The translations under genes and the position numbers were made by a program. A stretch of DNA of 64,000 bases from Salticus scenicus (taxonomy: Eukaryota > Arthropoda > Arachnida > Araneae > Salticidae), in contig OZ005662.1 in assembly GCA_963930645.1 (NCBI GenBank), forward strand, positions 98,006,436-98,070,435, given 5' to 3'. This document shows positions 12,241 to 26,722 of the stretch, one piece after another. The notes under the pieces are model-generated. The model worked only from the letters and a program-made list of their open reading frames with translations. It searched no databases and was not told the DNA's origin. The first letter of the stretch is position 1. Every line of letters begins with the position of its first letter.

Positions 12241-14075
12241 AAGCCCCTTCAGTTAACACCGCAAGGTTTCCGGGACTTACAAAGAAAAAATTTAGTGTCA
12301 AAATACATATAATACTTATGATAAAGTTTGAAGGGAATATAATCGAATGTATTAAAAATGTTTCAAATAATAAAGAAATGTGTAGGTATTTATCTGTACC
12401 TTCAGTTAACACCGTAAGTCTGAGAAAGCAAAATGTTAATGCCAAAGAAAATGAAAGATTAAAGGGAAAAAGCTGAAATGCATGTAATCGAAAGTTTTCA
12501 AAATATCTCAAAAAGGGAAGTAGGATTTTTACCAACGACTATAGTTAAAATTCATGGTTTCCGAAAATAAGAACGAAGTATGTACTGCTAAAGAAATATA
12601 AGTATGCTTCACAAAATTGAGGTAAATTGTGATCGAAAGATCTTAAGTCTTACGGTAGACTGTAAGTGTTTTTTGCCAGTCGCTTCAGTTAACACCGCAA
12701 GGTTTCCGGGACTGACAAAAATGTTACTACCAAAGTAGATGTGTTATTTCTGGACAAAACAAAAGTGAGAAGCACACAAAAGTTTTCAGATTGTCCGAAA
12801 TCATAAAAGAAATTGTGGATCTCTGCCAGTCCCTCCAGTTAACACCGCAAGGTTTCCGGGACTGACAAAGAAAAATGTCAGTGCAAATGTTGATGTAAGA
12901 TTTCCGGAAAAACTGAAGTGAAGTGAACAGCACATAAATTTTGCAAAATGTCTGAAATCATAAAAAACAATAGATGTAATTTTACTTGCACCTTTACTTA
13001 AATTCGTCTGGATTCTAGAATCAAGAAAGTACTGCAAGAGGACAAGCTACATTTCTGGAGAAGACTGACGTGAATGGTAGAGAAATGATTTTAAAGAAGT
13101 TTTAGGTCTTAAAGGAAATGCTAGAGAGTTTTTGCCAGTCCCTTCAGTTAACACCGCAAGGTTTCCGGGACCGACAAATAAAAAAGTTAGTAACAAAATA
13201 CATATATGATTTCTGGACAAAACTGAAGTGAACAAAACGTAAATGTTTTCAGATTGTTTGAAATAATAAAAGAAATTGTGGATCTTTGCCATGTCCTCCA
13301 GTTAACATGGAAAGATTTCCGTGTGTGACAAAGAAAATTTAGTACCAAAGTAGATGTATGACTTCTGGACAAAACTAAAGTGAACAGCACACAAAAGTTT
13401 TCAGATTGTCTAAATCAGAAAAGAATTTGTGGATCTTTGACAGTCCCTCTAGTTAACATTGCAAGGTTTCCGTAAGTGACAAAGAAAAATGGCAGTGCAA
13501 ATCTAGATGTAAGGATTCGAGAAAAAACAGAAGTGAACAAGCACATTAATTTTCAAAATGTCTAAAACCATAAAAAAAATTTAAAAAGTTTTCGGTCTTA
13601 AAGAAAATAGTGGAGAAATTTGCCAGTCCCTTCAGTTAACACCGCAAGGTTTCCGGTAAAGACAAAGGAAAAAGGTAGTGTTAAAGTAGATATAAGATTT
13701 ATGATAAAATATAAAGAGGTAATAGAATTTTTTAAAAAACGTCTTAAAACATAAAAAAAAGTGAATTTTTCCAGTCCCTTCAATTAACACCGCAAGGTTT
13801 CCGGGACTGAGAAAGAAAAAAGACTAGTGCAAATTTATGTGTAAGATTTTTGTAAAAAACTGAAGTGGACAGCACACAAATAATTGCAAACTGTCTGCAA
13901 TCATAAGAAAAATGATGGATTTTTTCAAGCCCCTTCATTTAAAATCAAATGGATTCAAGAAGTAACAAGAAAATGAGTAGCACAAAAGGAGATGTAACTT
14001 TTATGGACAAAATTGAGGTGAACAGTAAGAAAAAAAAAGTTTTAAGTCCTAAAGAAAACGTAAGATGATTTTTGC
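12241..14075. repeat. Reference HOR unit with 12 monomers
   Basis: In this unit the AGTTAA (or its variant) of successive boxes starts at 12251, 12404, 12543, 12687, 12837, 12996, 13146, 13300, 13451, 13634, 13782 and 13937, then 14086 in the next unit. The spacings are 153, 139, 144, 150, 159, 150, 154, 151, 183, 148, 155 and 149 bp, mean 153. Boxes 3, 6 and 12 are strongly diverged; 1, 4, 5, 7, 10 and 11 are well conserved. The sequence between boxes is much less similar among monomers than the boxes are, though A-rich tracts recur. Confidence 0.93.
12827..12864. other. Conserved satellite box (example: monomer 5)
   Basis: A 38-bp box bounded by CAGTCCC on the left and GGGACTG on the right, a perfect 7-bp inverted repeat with 24 bp between. 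It contains GTTAAC and GCAAGGTTTCC. The perfect repeat is kept in monomers 5 and 11, and in monomer 7 of some units; in others one arm has changed (monomer 4 CAGTCGC, monomer 1 AAGCCCC with GGGACTT). It is the most conserved part of the monomer. A protein-binding role is inference. Confidence 0.75.
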
Positions 14076-17000
14076 AAGCCCCTTCAGTTAACACCGCAAG
14101 GTTTCCGGGACTTACAAAGAAAAAATTTAGTGTCAAAATACATATAATACTTATGATAAAGTTTGAAGGGAATATAATCGAATGTATTAAAAATGTTTCA
14201 AATAATAAAGAAATGTGTAGGTATTTATCTGTACCTTCAGTTAACACCGTAAGTCTGAGAAAGCAAAATGTTAATGCCAAAGAAAATGAAAGATTAAAGG
14301 GAAAAAGCTGAAATGCATGTAATCGAAAGTTTTCAAAATATCTCAAAAAGGGAAGTAGGATTTTTACCAACGACTATAGTTAAAATTCATGGTTTCCGAA
14401 AATAAGAACGAAGTATGTACTGCTAAAGAAATATAAGTATGCTTCACAAAATTGAGGTAAATTGTGATCGAAAGATCTTAAGTCTTACGGTAGACTGTAA
14501 GTGTTTTTTGCCAGTCGCTTCAGTTAACACCGCAAGGTTTCCGGGACTGACAAAAATGTTACTACCAAAGTAGATGTGTTATTTCTGGACAAAACAAAAG
14601 TGAGAAGCACACAAAAGTTTTCAGATTGTCCGAAATCATAAAAGAAATTGTGGATCTCTGCCAGTCCCTCCAGTTAACACCGCAAGGTTTCCGGGACTGA
14701 CAAAGAAAAATGTCAGTGCAAATGTTGATGTAAGATTTCCGGAAAAACTGAAGTGAAGTGAACAGCACATAAATTTTGCAAAATGTCTGAAATCATAAAA
14801 AACAATAGATGTAATTTTACTTGCACCTTTACTTAAATTCGTCTGGATTCTAGAATCAAGAAAGTACTGCAAGAGGACAAGCTACATTTCTGGAGAAGAC
14901 TGACGTGAATGGTAGAGAAATGATTTTAAAGAAGTTTTAGGTCTTAAAGGAAATGCTAGAGAGTTTTTGCCAGTCCCTTCAGTTAACACCGCAAGGTTTC
15001 CGGGACCGACAAATAAAAAAGTTAGTAACAAAATACATATATGATTTCTGGACAAAACTGAAGTGAACAAAACGTAAATGTTTTCAGATTGTTTGAAATA
15101 ATAAAAGAAATTGTGGATCTTTGCCATGTCCTCCAGTTAACATGGAAAGATTTCCGTGTGTGACAAAGAAAATTTAGTACCAAAGTAGATGTATGACTTC
15201 TGGACAAAACTAAAGTGAACAGCACACAAAAGTTTTCAGATTGTCTAAATCAGAAAAGAATTTGTGGATCTTTGACAGTCCCTCTAGTTAACATTGCAAG
15301 GTTTCCGTAAGTGACAAAGAAAAATGGCAGTGCAAATCTAGATGTAAGGATTCGAGAAAAAACAGAAGTGAACAAGCACATTAATTTTCAAAATGTCTAA
15401 AACCATAAAAAAAATTTAAAAAGTTTTCGGTCTTAAAGAAAATAGTGGAGAAATTTGCCAGTCCCTTCAGTTAACACCGCAAGGTTTCCGGTAAAGACAA
15501 AGGAAAAAGGTAGTGTTAAAGTAGATATAAGATTTATGATAAAATATAAAGAGGTAATAGAATTTTTTAAAAAACGTCTTAAAACATAAAAAAAAGTGAA
15601 TTTTTCCAGTCCCTTCAATTAACACCGCAAGGTTTCCGGGACTGAGAAAGAAAAAAGACTAGTGCAAATTTATGTGTAAGATTTTTGTAAAAAACTGAAG
15701 TGGACAGCACACAAATAATTGCAAACTGTCTGCAATCATAAGAAAAATGATGGATTTTTTCAAGCCCCTTCATTTAAAATCAAATGGATTCAAGAAGTAA
15801 CAAGAAAATGAGTAGCACAAAAGGAGATGTAACTTTTATGGACAAAATTGAGGTGAACAGTAAGAAAAAAAAAGTTTTAAGTCCTAAAGAAAACGTAAGA
15901 TGATTTTTGCAAGCCCCTTCAGTTAACACCGCAAGGTTTCCGGGACTTACAAAGAAAAAATTTAGTGTCAAAATACATATAATACTTATGATAAAGTTTG
16001 AAGGGAATATAATCGAATGTATTAAAAATGTTTCAAATAATAAAGAAATGTGTAGGTATTTATCTGTACCTTCAGTTAACACCGTAAGTCTGAGAAAGCA
16101 AAATGTTAATGCCAAAGAAAATGAAAGATTAAAGGGAAAAAGCTGAAATGCATGTAATCGAAAGTTTTCAAAATATCTCAAAAAGGGAAGTAGGATTTTT
16201 ACCAACGACTATAGTTAAAATTCATGGTTTCCGAAAATAAGAACGAAGTATGTACTGCTAAAGAAATATAAGTATGCTTCACAAAATTGAGGTAAATTGT
16301 GATCGAAAGATCTTAAGTCTTACGGTAGACTGTAAGTGTTTTTTGCCAGTCGCTTCAGTTAACACCGCAAGGTTTCCGGGACTGACAAAAATGTTACTAC
16401 CAAAGTAGATGTGTTATTTCTGGACAAAACAAAAGTGAGAAGCACACAAAAGTTTTCAGATTGTCCGAAATCATAAAAGAAATTGTGGATCTCTGCCAGT
16501 CCCTCCAGTTAACACCGCAAGGTTTCCGGGACTGACAAAGAAAAATGTCAGTGCAAATGTTGATGTAAGATTTCCGGAAAAACTGAAGTGAAGTGAACAG
16601 CACATAAATTTTGCAAAATGTCTGAAATCATAAAAAACAATAGATGTAATTTTACTTGCACCTTTACTTAAATTCGTCTGGATTCTAGAATCAAGAAAGT
16701 ACTGCAAGAGGACAAGCTACATTTCTGGAGAAGACTGACGTGAATGGTAGAGAAATGATTTTAAAGAAGTTTTAGGTCTTAAAGGAAATGCTAGAGAGTT
16801 TTTGCCAGTCCCTTCAGTTAACACCGCAAGGTTTCCGGGACCGACAAATAAAAAAGTTAGTAACAAAATACATATATGATTTCTGGACAAAACTGAAGTG
16901 AACAAAACGTAAATGTTTTCAGATTGTTTGAAATAATAAAAGAAATTGTGGATCTTTGCCATGTCCTCCAGTTAACATGGAAAGATTTCCGTGTGTGACA

Positions 17001-20000
17001 AAGAAAATTTAGTACCAAAGTAGATGTATGACTTCTGGACAAAACTAAAGTGAACAGCACACAAAAGTTTTCAGATTGTCTAAATCAGAAAAGAATTTGT
17101 GGATCTTTGACAGTCCCTCTAGTTAACATTGCAAGGTTTCCGTAAGTGACAAAGAAAAATGGCAGTGCAAATCTAGATGTAAGGATTCGAGAAAAAACAG
17201 AAGTGAACAAGCACATTAATTTTCAAAATGTCTAAAACCATAAAAAAAATTTAAAAAGTTTTCGGTCTTAAAGAAAATAGTGGAGAAATTTGCCAGTCCC
17301 TTCAGTTAACACCGCAAGGTTTCCGGTAAAGACAAAGGAAAAAGGTAGTGTTAAAGTAGATATAAGATTTATGATAAAATATAAAGAGGTAATAGAATTT
17401 TTTAAAAAACGTCTTAAAACATAAAAAAAAGTGAATTTTTCCAGTCCCTTCAATTAACACCGCAAGGTTTCCGGGACTGAGAAAGAAAAAAGACTAGTGC
17501 AAATTTATGTGTAAGATTTTTGTAAAAAACTGAAGTGGACAGCACACAAATAATTGCAAACTGTCTGCAATCATAAGAAAAATGATGGATTTTTTCAAGC
17601 CCCTTCATTTAAAATCAAATGGATTCAAGAAGTAACAAGAAAATGAGTAGCACAAAAGGAGATGTAACTTTTATGGACAAAATTGAGGTGAACAGTAAGA
17701 AAAAAAAAGTTTTAAGTCCTAAAGAAAACGTAAGATGATTTTTGCAAGCCCCTTCAGTTAACACCGCAAGGTTTCCGGGACTTACAAAGAAAAAATTTAG
17801 TTTCAAAATACATATAATACTTATGATAAAGTTTGAAGGGAATATAATCGAATGTATTAAAAATGTTTCAAATAATAAAGAAATGTGTAGGTATTTATCT
17901 GTACCTTCAGTTAACACCGTAAGTCTGAGAAAGCAAAATGTTAATGCCAAAGAAAATGAAAGATTAAAGGGAAAAAGCTGAAATGCATGTAATCGAAAGT
18001 TTTCAAAATATCTCAAAAAGGGAAGTAGGATTTTTACCAACGACTATAGTTAAAATTCATGGTTTCCGAAAATAAGAACGAAGTATGTACTGCTAAAGAA
18101 ATATAAGTATGCTTCACAAAATTGAGGTAAATTGTGATCGAAAGATCTTAAGTCTTACGGTAGACTGTAAGTGTTTTTTGCCAGTCGCTTCAGTTAACAC
18201 CGCAAGGTTTCCGGGACTGACAAAAATGTTACTACCAAAGTAGATGTGTTATTTCTGGACAAAACAAAAGTGAGAAGCACACAAAAGTTTTCAGATTGTC
18301 CGAAATCATAAAAGAAATTGTGGATCTCTGCCAGTCCCTCCAGTTAACACCGCAAGGTTTCCGGGACTGACAAAGAAAAATGTCAGTGCAAATGTTGATG
18401 TAAGATTTCCGGAAAAACTGAAGTGAAGTGAACAGCACATAAATTTTGCAAAATGTCTGAAATCATAAAAAACAATAGATGTAATTTTACTTGCACCTTT
18501 ACTTAAATTCGTCTGGATTCTAGAATCAAGAAAGTACTGCAAGAGGACAAGCTACATTTCTGGAGAAGACTGACGTGAATGGTAGAGAAATGATTTTAAA
18601 GAAGTTTTAGGTCTTAAAGGAAATGCTAGAGAGTTTTTGCCAGTCCCTTCAGTTAACACCGCAAGGTTTCCGGGACCGACAAATAAAAAAGTTAGTAACA
18701 AAATACATATATGATTTCTGGACAAAACTGAAGTGAACAAAACGTAAATGTTTTCAGATTGTTTGAAATAATAAAAGAAATTGTGGATCTTTGCCATGTC
18801 CTCCAGTTAACATGGAAAGATTTCCGTGTGTGACAAAGAAAATTTAGTACCAAAGTAGATGTATGACTTCTGGACAAAACTAAAGTGAACAGCACACAAA
18901 AGTTTTCAGATTGTCTAAATCAGAAAAGAATTTGTGGATCTTTGACAGTCCCTCTAGTTAACATTGCAAGGTTTCCGTAAGTGACAAAGAAAAATGGCAG
19001 TGCAAATCTAGATGTAAGGATTCGAGAAAAAACAGAAGTGAACAAGCACATTAATTTTCAAAATGTCTAAAACCATAAAAAAAATTTAAAAAGTTTTCGG
19101 TCTTAAAGAAAATAGTGGAGAAATTTGCCAGTCCCTTCAGTTAACACCGCAAGGTTTCCGGTAAAGACAAAGGAAAAAGGTAGTGTTAAAGTAGATATAA
19201 GATTTATGATAAAATATAAAGAGGTAATAGAATTTTTTAAAAAACGTCTTAAAACATAAAAAAAAGTGAATTTTTCCAGTCCCTTCAATTAACACCGCAA
19301 GGTTTCCGGGACTGAGAAAGAAAAAAGACTAGTGCAAATTTATGTGTAAGATTTTTGTAAAAAACTGAAGTGGACAGCACACAAATAATTGCAAACTGTC
19401 TGCAATCATAAGAAAAATGATGGATTTTTTCAAGCCCCTTCATTTAAAATCAAATGGATTCAAGAAGTAACAAGAAAATGAGTAGCACAAAAGGAGATGT
19501 AACTTTTATGGACAAAATTGAGGTGAACAGTAAGAAAAAAAAAGTTTTAAGTCCTAAAGAAAACGTAAGATGATTTTTGCAAGCCCCTTCAGTGAACACC
19601 GCAAGGTTTCCGGGACTTACAAAGAAAAAATTTAGTGTCAAAATACATATAATACTTATGATAAAGTTTGAAGGGAATATAATCGAATGTATTAAAAATG
19701 TTTCAAATAATAAAGAAATGTGTAGGTATTTATCTGTACCTTCAGTTAACACCGTAAGTCTGAGAAAGCAAAATGTTAATGCCAAAGAAAATGAAAGATT
19801 AAAGGGAAAAAGCTGAAATGCATGTAATCGAAAGTTTTCAAAATATCTCAAAAAGGGAAGTAGGATTTTTACCAACGACTATAGTTAAAATTCATGGTTT
19901 CCGAAAATAAGAACGAAGTATGTACTGCTAAAGAAATATAAGTATGCTTCACAAAATTGAGGTAAATTGTGATCGAAAGATCTTAAGTCTTACGGTAGAC

Positions 20001-23000
20001 TGTAAGTGTTTTTTGCCAGTCGCTTCAGTTAACACCGCAAGGTTTCCGGGACTGACAAAAATGTTACTACCAAAGTAGATGTGTTATTTCTGGACAAAAC
20101 AAAAGTGAGAAGCACACAAAAGTTTTCAGATTGTCCGAAATCATAAAAGAAATTGTGGATCTCTGCCAGTCCCTCCAGTTAACACCGCAAGGTTTCCGGG
20201 ACTGACAAAGAAAAATGTCAGTGCAAATGTTGATGTAAGATTTCCGGAAAAACTGAAGTGAAGTGAACAGCACATAAATTTTGCAAAATGTCTGAAATCA
20301 TAAAAAACAATAGATGTAATTTTACTTGCACCTTTACTTAAATTCGTCTGGATTCTAGAATCAAGAAAGTACTGCAAGAGGACAAGCTACATTTCTGGAG
20401 AAGACTGACGTGAATGGTAGAGAAATGATTTTAAAGAAGTTTTAGGTCTTAAAGGAAATGCTAGAGAGTTTTTGCCAGTCCCTTCAGTTAACACCGCAAG
20501 GTTTCCGGGACCGACAAATAAAAAAGTTAGTAACAAAATACATATATGATTTCTGGACAAAACTGAAGTGAACAAAACGTAAATGTTTTCAGATTGTTTG
20601 AAATAATAAAAGAAATTGTGGATCTTTGCCATGTCCTCCAGTTAACATGGAAAGATTTCCGTGTGTGACAAAGAAAATTTAGTACCAAAGTAGATGTATG
20701 ACTTCTGGACAAAACTAAAGTGAACAGCACACAAAAGTTTTCAGATTGTCTAAATCAGAAAAGAATTTGTGGATCTTTGACAGTCCCTCTAGTTAACATT
20801 GCAAGGTTTCCGTAAGTGACAAAGAAAAATGGCAGTGCAAATCTAGATGTAAGGATTCGAGAAAAAACAGAAGTGAACAAGCACATTAATTTTCAAAATG
20901 TCTAAAACCATAAAAAAAATTTAAAAAGTTTTCGGTCTTAAAGAAAATAGTGGAGAAATTTGCCAGTCCCTTCAGTTAACACCGCAAGGTTTCCGGTAAA
21001 GACAAAGGAAAAAGGTAGTGTTAAAGTAGATATAAGATTTATGATAAAATATAAAGAGGTAATAGAATTTTTTAAAAAACGTCTTAAAACATAAAAAAAA
21101 GTGAATTTTTCCAGTCCCTTCAATTAACACCGCAAGGTTTCCGGGACTGAGAAAGAAAAAAGACTAGTGCAAATTTATGTGTAAGATTTTTGTAAAAAAC
21201 TGAAGTGGACAGCACACAAATAATTGCAAACTGTCTGCAATCATAAGAAAAATGATGGATTTTTTCAAGCCCCTTCATTTAAAATCAAATGGATTCAAGA
21301 AGTAACAAGAAAATGAGTAGCACAAAAGGAGATGTAACTTTTATGGACAAAATTGAGGTGAACAGTAAGAAAAAAAAAGTTTTAAGTCCTAAAGAAAACG
21401 TAAGATGATTTTTGCAAGCCCCTTCAGTTAACACCGCAAGGTTTCCGGGACTTACAAAGAAAAAATTTAGTGTCAAAATACATATAATACTTATGATAAA
21501 GTTTGAAGGGAATATAATCGAATGTATTAAAAATGTTTCAAATAATAAAGAAATGTGTAGGTATTTATCTGTACCTTCAGTTAACACCGTAAGTCTGAGA
21601 AAGCAAAATGTTAATGCCAAAGAAAATGAAAGATTAAAGGGAAAAAGCTGAAATGCATGTAATCGAAAGTTTTCAAAATATCTCAAAAAGGGAAGTAGGA
21701 TTTTTACCAACGACTATAGTTAAAATTCATGGTTTCCGAAAATAAGAACGAAGTATGTACTGCTAAAGAAATATAAGTATGCTTCACAAAATTGAGGTAA
21801 ATTGTGATCGAAAGATCTTAAGTCTTACGGTAGACTGTAAGTGTTTTTTGCCAGTCGCTTCAGTTAACACCGCAAGGTTTCCGGGACTGACAAAAATGTT
21901 ACTACCAAAGTAGATGTGTTATTTCTGGACAAAACAAAAGTGAGAAGCACACAAAAGTTTTCAGATTGTCCGAAATCATAAAAGAAATTGTGGATCTCTG
22001 CCAGTCCCTCCAGTTAACACCGCAAGGTTTCCGGGACTGACAAAGAAAAATGTCAGTGCAAATGTTGATGTAAGATTTCCGGAAAAACTGAAGTGAAGTG
22101 AACAGCACATAAATTTTGCAAAATGTCTGAAATCATAAAAAACAATAGATGTAATTTTACTTGCACCTTTACTTAAATTCGTCTGGATTCTAGAATCAAG
22201 AAAGTACTGCAAGAGGACAAGCTACATTTCTGGAGAAGACTGACGTGAATGGTAGAGAAATGATTTTAAAGAAGTTTTAGGTCTTAAAGGAAATGCTAGA
22301 GAGTTTTTGCCAGTCCCTTCAGTTAACACCGCAAGGTTTCCGGGACCGACAAATAAAAAAGTTAGTAACAAAATACATATATGATTTCTGGACAAAACTG
22401 AAGTGAACAAAACGTAAATGTTTTCAGATTGTTTGAAATAATAAAAGAAATTGTGGATCTTTGCCATGTCCTCCAGTTAACATGGAAAGATTTCCGTGTG
22501 TGACAAAGAAAATTTAGTACCAAAGTAGATGTATGACTTCTGGACAAAACTAAAGTGAACAGCACACAAAAGTTTTCAGATTGTCTAAATCAGAAAAGAA
22601 TTTGTGGATCTTTGACAGTCCCTCTAGTTAACATTGCAAGGTTTCCGTAAGTGACAAAGAAAAATGGCAGTGCAAATCTAGATGTAAGGATTCGAGAAAA
22701 AACAGAAGTGAACAAGCACATTAATTTTCAAAATGTCTAAAACCATAAAAAAAATTTAAAAAGTTTTCGGTCTTAAAGAAAATAGTGGAGAAATTTGCCA
22801 GTCCCTTCAGTTAACACCGCAAGGTTTCCGGTAAAGACAAAGGAAAAAGGTAGTGTTAAAGTAGATATAAGATTTATGATAAAATATAAAGAGGTAATAG
22901 AATTTTTTAAAAAACGTCTTAAAACATAAAAAAAAGTGAATTTTTCCAGTCCCTTCAATTAACACCGCAAGGTTTCCGGGACTGAGAAAGAAAAAAGACT

Positions 23001-25153
23001 AGTGCAAATTTATGTGTAAGATTTTTGTAAAAAACTGAAGTGGACAGCACACAAATAATTGCAAACTGTCTGCAATCATAAGAAAAATGATGGATTTTTT
23101 CAAGCCCCTTCATTTAAAATCAAATGGATTCAAGAAGTAACAAGAAAATGAGTAGCACAAAAGGAGATGTAACTTTTATGGACAAAATTGAGGTGAACAG
23201 TAAGAAAAAAAAAGTTTTAAGTCCTAAAGAAAACGTAAGATGATTTTTGCAAGCCCCTTCAGTTAACACCGCAAGGTTTCCGGGACTTACAAAGAAAAAA
23301 TTTAGTGTCAAAATACATATAATACTTATGATAAAGTTTGAAGGGAATATAATCGAATGTATTAAAAATGTTTCAAATAATAAAGAAATGTGTAGGTATT
23401 TATCTGTACCTTCAGTTAACACCGTAAGTCTGAGAAAGCAAAATGTTAATGCCAAAGAAAATGAAAGATTAAAGGGAAAAAGCTGAAATGCATGTAATCG
23501 AAAGTTTTCAAAATATCTCAAAAAGGGAAGTAGGATTTTTACCAACGACTATAGTTAAAATTCATGGTTTCCGAAAATAAGAACGAAGTATGTACTGCTA
23601 AAGAAATATAAGTATGCTTCACAAAATTGAGGTAAATTGTGATCGAAAGATCTTAAGTCTTACGGTAGACTGTAAGTGTTTTTTGCCAGTCGCTTCAGTT
23701 AACACCGCAAGGTTTCCGGGACTGACAAAAATGTTACTACCAAAGTAGATGTGTTATTTCTGGACAAAACAAAAGTGAGAAGCACACAAAAGTTTTCAGA
23801 TTGTCCGAAATCATAAAAGAAATTGTGGATCTCTGCCAGTCCCTCCAGTTAACACCGCAAGGTTTCCGGGACTGACAAAGAAAAATGTCAGTGCAAATGT
23901 TGATGTAAGATTTCCGGAAAAACTGAAGTGAAGTGAACAGCACATAAATTTTGCAAAATGTCTGAAATCATAAAAAACAATAGATGTAATTTTACTTGCA
24001 CCTTTACTTAAATTCGTCTGGATTCTAGAATCAAGAAAGTACTGCAAGAGGACAAGCTACATTTCTGGAGAAGACTGACGTGAATGGTAAAGAAATGATT
24101 TTAAAGAAGTTTTAGGTCTTAAAGGAAATGCTAGAGAGTTTTTGCCAGTCCCTTCAGTTAACACCGCAAGGTTTCCGGGACCGACAAATAAAAAAGTTAG
24201 TAACAAAATACATATATGATTTCTGGACAAAACTGAAGTGAACAAAACGTAAATGTTTTCAGATTGTTTGAAATAATAAAAGAAATTGTGGATCTTTGCC
24301 ATGTCCTCCAGTTAACATGGAAAGATTTCCGTGTGTGACAAAGAAAATTTAGTACCAAAGTAGATGTATGACTTCTGGACAAAACTAAAGTGAACAGCAC
24401 ACAAAAGTTTTCAGATTGTCTAAATCAGAAAAGAATGTGTGGATCTTTGACAGTCCCTCTAGTTAACATTGCAAGGTTTCCGTAAGTGACAAAGAAAAAT
24501 GGCAGTGCAAATCTAGATGTAAGGATTCGAGAAAAAACAGAAGTGAACAAGCACATTAATTTTCAAAATGTCTAAAACCATAAAAAAAATTTAAAAAGTT
24601 TTCGGTCTTAAAGAAAATAGTGGAGAAATTTGCCAGTCCCTTCAGTTAACACCGCAAGGTTTCCGGTAAAGACAAAGGAAAAAGGTAGTGTTAAAGTAGA
24701 TATAAGATTTATGATAAAATATAAAGAGGTAATAGAATTTTTTAAAAAACGTCTTAAAACATAAAAAAAAGTGAATTTTTCCAGTCCCTTCAATTAACAC
24801 CGCAAGGTTTCCGGGACTGAGAAAGAAAAAAGACTAGTGCAAATTTATGTGTAAGATTTTTGTAAAAAACTGAAGTGGACAGCACACAAATAATTGCAAA
24901 CTGCAATCATAAGAAAAATGATGGATTTTTTCAAGCCCCTTCATTTAAAATCAAATGGATTCAAGAAGTAACAAGAAAATGAGTAGCACAAAAGGAGATG
25001 TAACTTTTATGGACAAAATAGAGGTGAACAGTAAGAAAAAAAAAAGTTTTAAGTCCTAAAGAAAACGGAGGAGGATTTTCGCAAGCCCCTTCAGTTAACA
25101 CCGCAAGGTTTCCGGGACTGACAAAGAAAAAAGTTAGTGCCAAAATACATGAA

Positions 25154-26722
25154 GAGCGTGTTCAGTAGAGCGCCCGAGATGATCAATTCGACCGGTCGAT
25201 GACGTCACTGATCCTGGACCGGTCTTGGATCGGGCCAGGAATCTACTGAACGCTTTGGAACAATTTTGACGTGATAGGAGCAGCACCATCTATCTAATTT
25301 GACCCGTATTAGCAATTAGCAAGTTATTGTATTTCTGTTGTTTATTTTGTCTGGACTTTTAATACGTAATTCCATAAAATGCTAAACTATATTACGTTTT
25401 TTCTTAAAAAAAAAAAAAAAAGAAAGAAAGATCTTTTATGTAATAACAGTTTTACTTCTTTCTTATTAATGTAGAATTCTGTACTCTGCTAACAAAAAAT
25501 AAGAAGCTATTAATTGATTGTACTGACAAATTACTAATATACATTACTTTGGTTATGATTTTTCTAAATTCACGTATAAATTTTAATCATGAAAATGTTA
25601 AGAATGTTACGTTACATTTATTTTTAAAGGAGCAGAGTAGATTTATCTTAAATGAGCACTTAAAACACCTTTCTTTCTCTTCGAATTTTATTATGAACAG
25701 AAATGTACAACAAAAACGTTTTTGAAAAAAAAAATAAATAAATAAATAAATAAATAAATTATATAAAATATGAAATATGCTGTGCAGTTAATATAATGGA
25801 TTTATATAAAATATAATCTTATTTTTTTCTTCGATTTATGAATCAATATAAAGAGCTTTTTCTCATATTACCGACTGAATATTAAAATAAACTAGCATGT
25901 AAACAACACTGCATAATTTTATAGCTACTTTTTTTACAGTCTGTTTGGTTTATTAAATTTAATAATTGACATCTTAAACTTATTTTTACCTAAATTAAAA
26001 ATATGTGGAAGGATTTTAATTTATTTACTTATAGTTAACTGAATGTTTTAAAGGTAAAAAATACAATCGTTTACAAACTTTTCTATTTGTAAACAAAAAA
26101 CAATCGCATGAATGAAAAGCTTTGTCTGAAAAAAAAAAAGAAATATAATTCTTCCCAGCTTATTTTTATATAAATTAACAAAATATGATAGCGTCCGAAT
26201 TAAAAAAATATATATTTTTTTGTTTCAATTAAAATTGTGTGAATTTTTGTTTTAATTTTATGTTTGAATGTTACGTTCATCAATAAAAAAAATTACGTAT
26301 CGAAAATCGTTATTACGTAAAAAATCTTTTTTACACAATAAATAAATAAACATAATATAGTTTAGCATTTTATGGAATTACTTACCTTATTTTCTACAGC
26401 ACAAACAATGCATATAAATAGGTACATCTGTATTAATCCTCAGCTAATCAAACAAATAAACAATCATTGTCAAAAACAGATGTTCATTGTTCAGGTTTTC
26501 ACTGCGTAATGTCAATCAGAGCCTGATTTTCAACCTATTGCGTATTTGATCGATCACGTGACCCAATGGATCAAGAAATTTTTCTGGGCTTTCTGATCCA
26601 CGACCGGTCGAGATCCGTCCATTCCACTGAACGATGTGACTCTGGATCGGTCGACACCACTGAACGCTTTGGCTCAGAATCTTTCGACCGGTCGTGGATC
26701 GGGCGCACTACTGAACACGCCC
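25154..26722. mobile_element. TIR DNA transposon in satellite, copy 3
   Basis: 1569 bp. It shares with copy 1 the mutated left flank CATGAA and small internal features, but lacks the 217-bp MITE: here the site reads aaattaaaaat with one TTAA, around 25994. It is the duplicate partner of copy 1 at an offset of about 19.57 kb on the left and 19.35 kb on the right. No open frame. Confidence 0.9.

Larger units (their letters stand above)
11346..25153. repeat. Satellite block 3, homogeneous type-A HOR array (about 7 units)
   Basis: Units of exactly 1835 bp from box 1 at 12241 through 14076, 15911, 17746, 19581 and on to about 23250. The last unit is interrupted by a transposon at 25154. Units are almost identical; visible private changes include a G-to-T at 17803, a T-to-G in the box at 19594 and a T-to-G near 24437. 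Such uniformity indicates recent unequal exchange or gene conversion. No coding potential. Confidence 0.97.

Noticed and set aside
12827..12864. A CENP-B box in the satellite
   Set aside because: The core TTCG…A..CGGG spacing is not met on either strand of the box.
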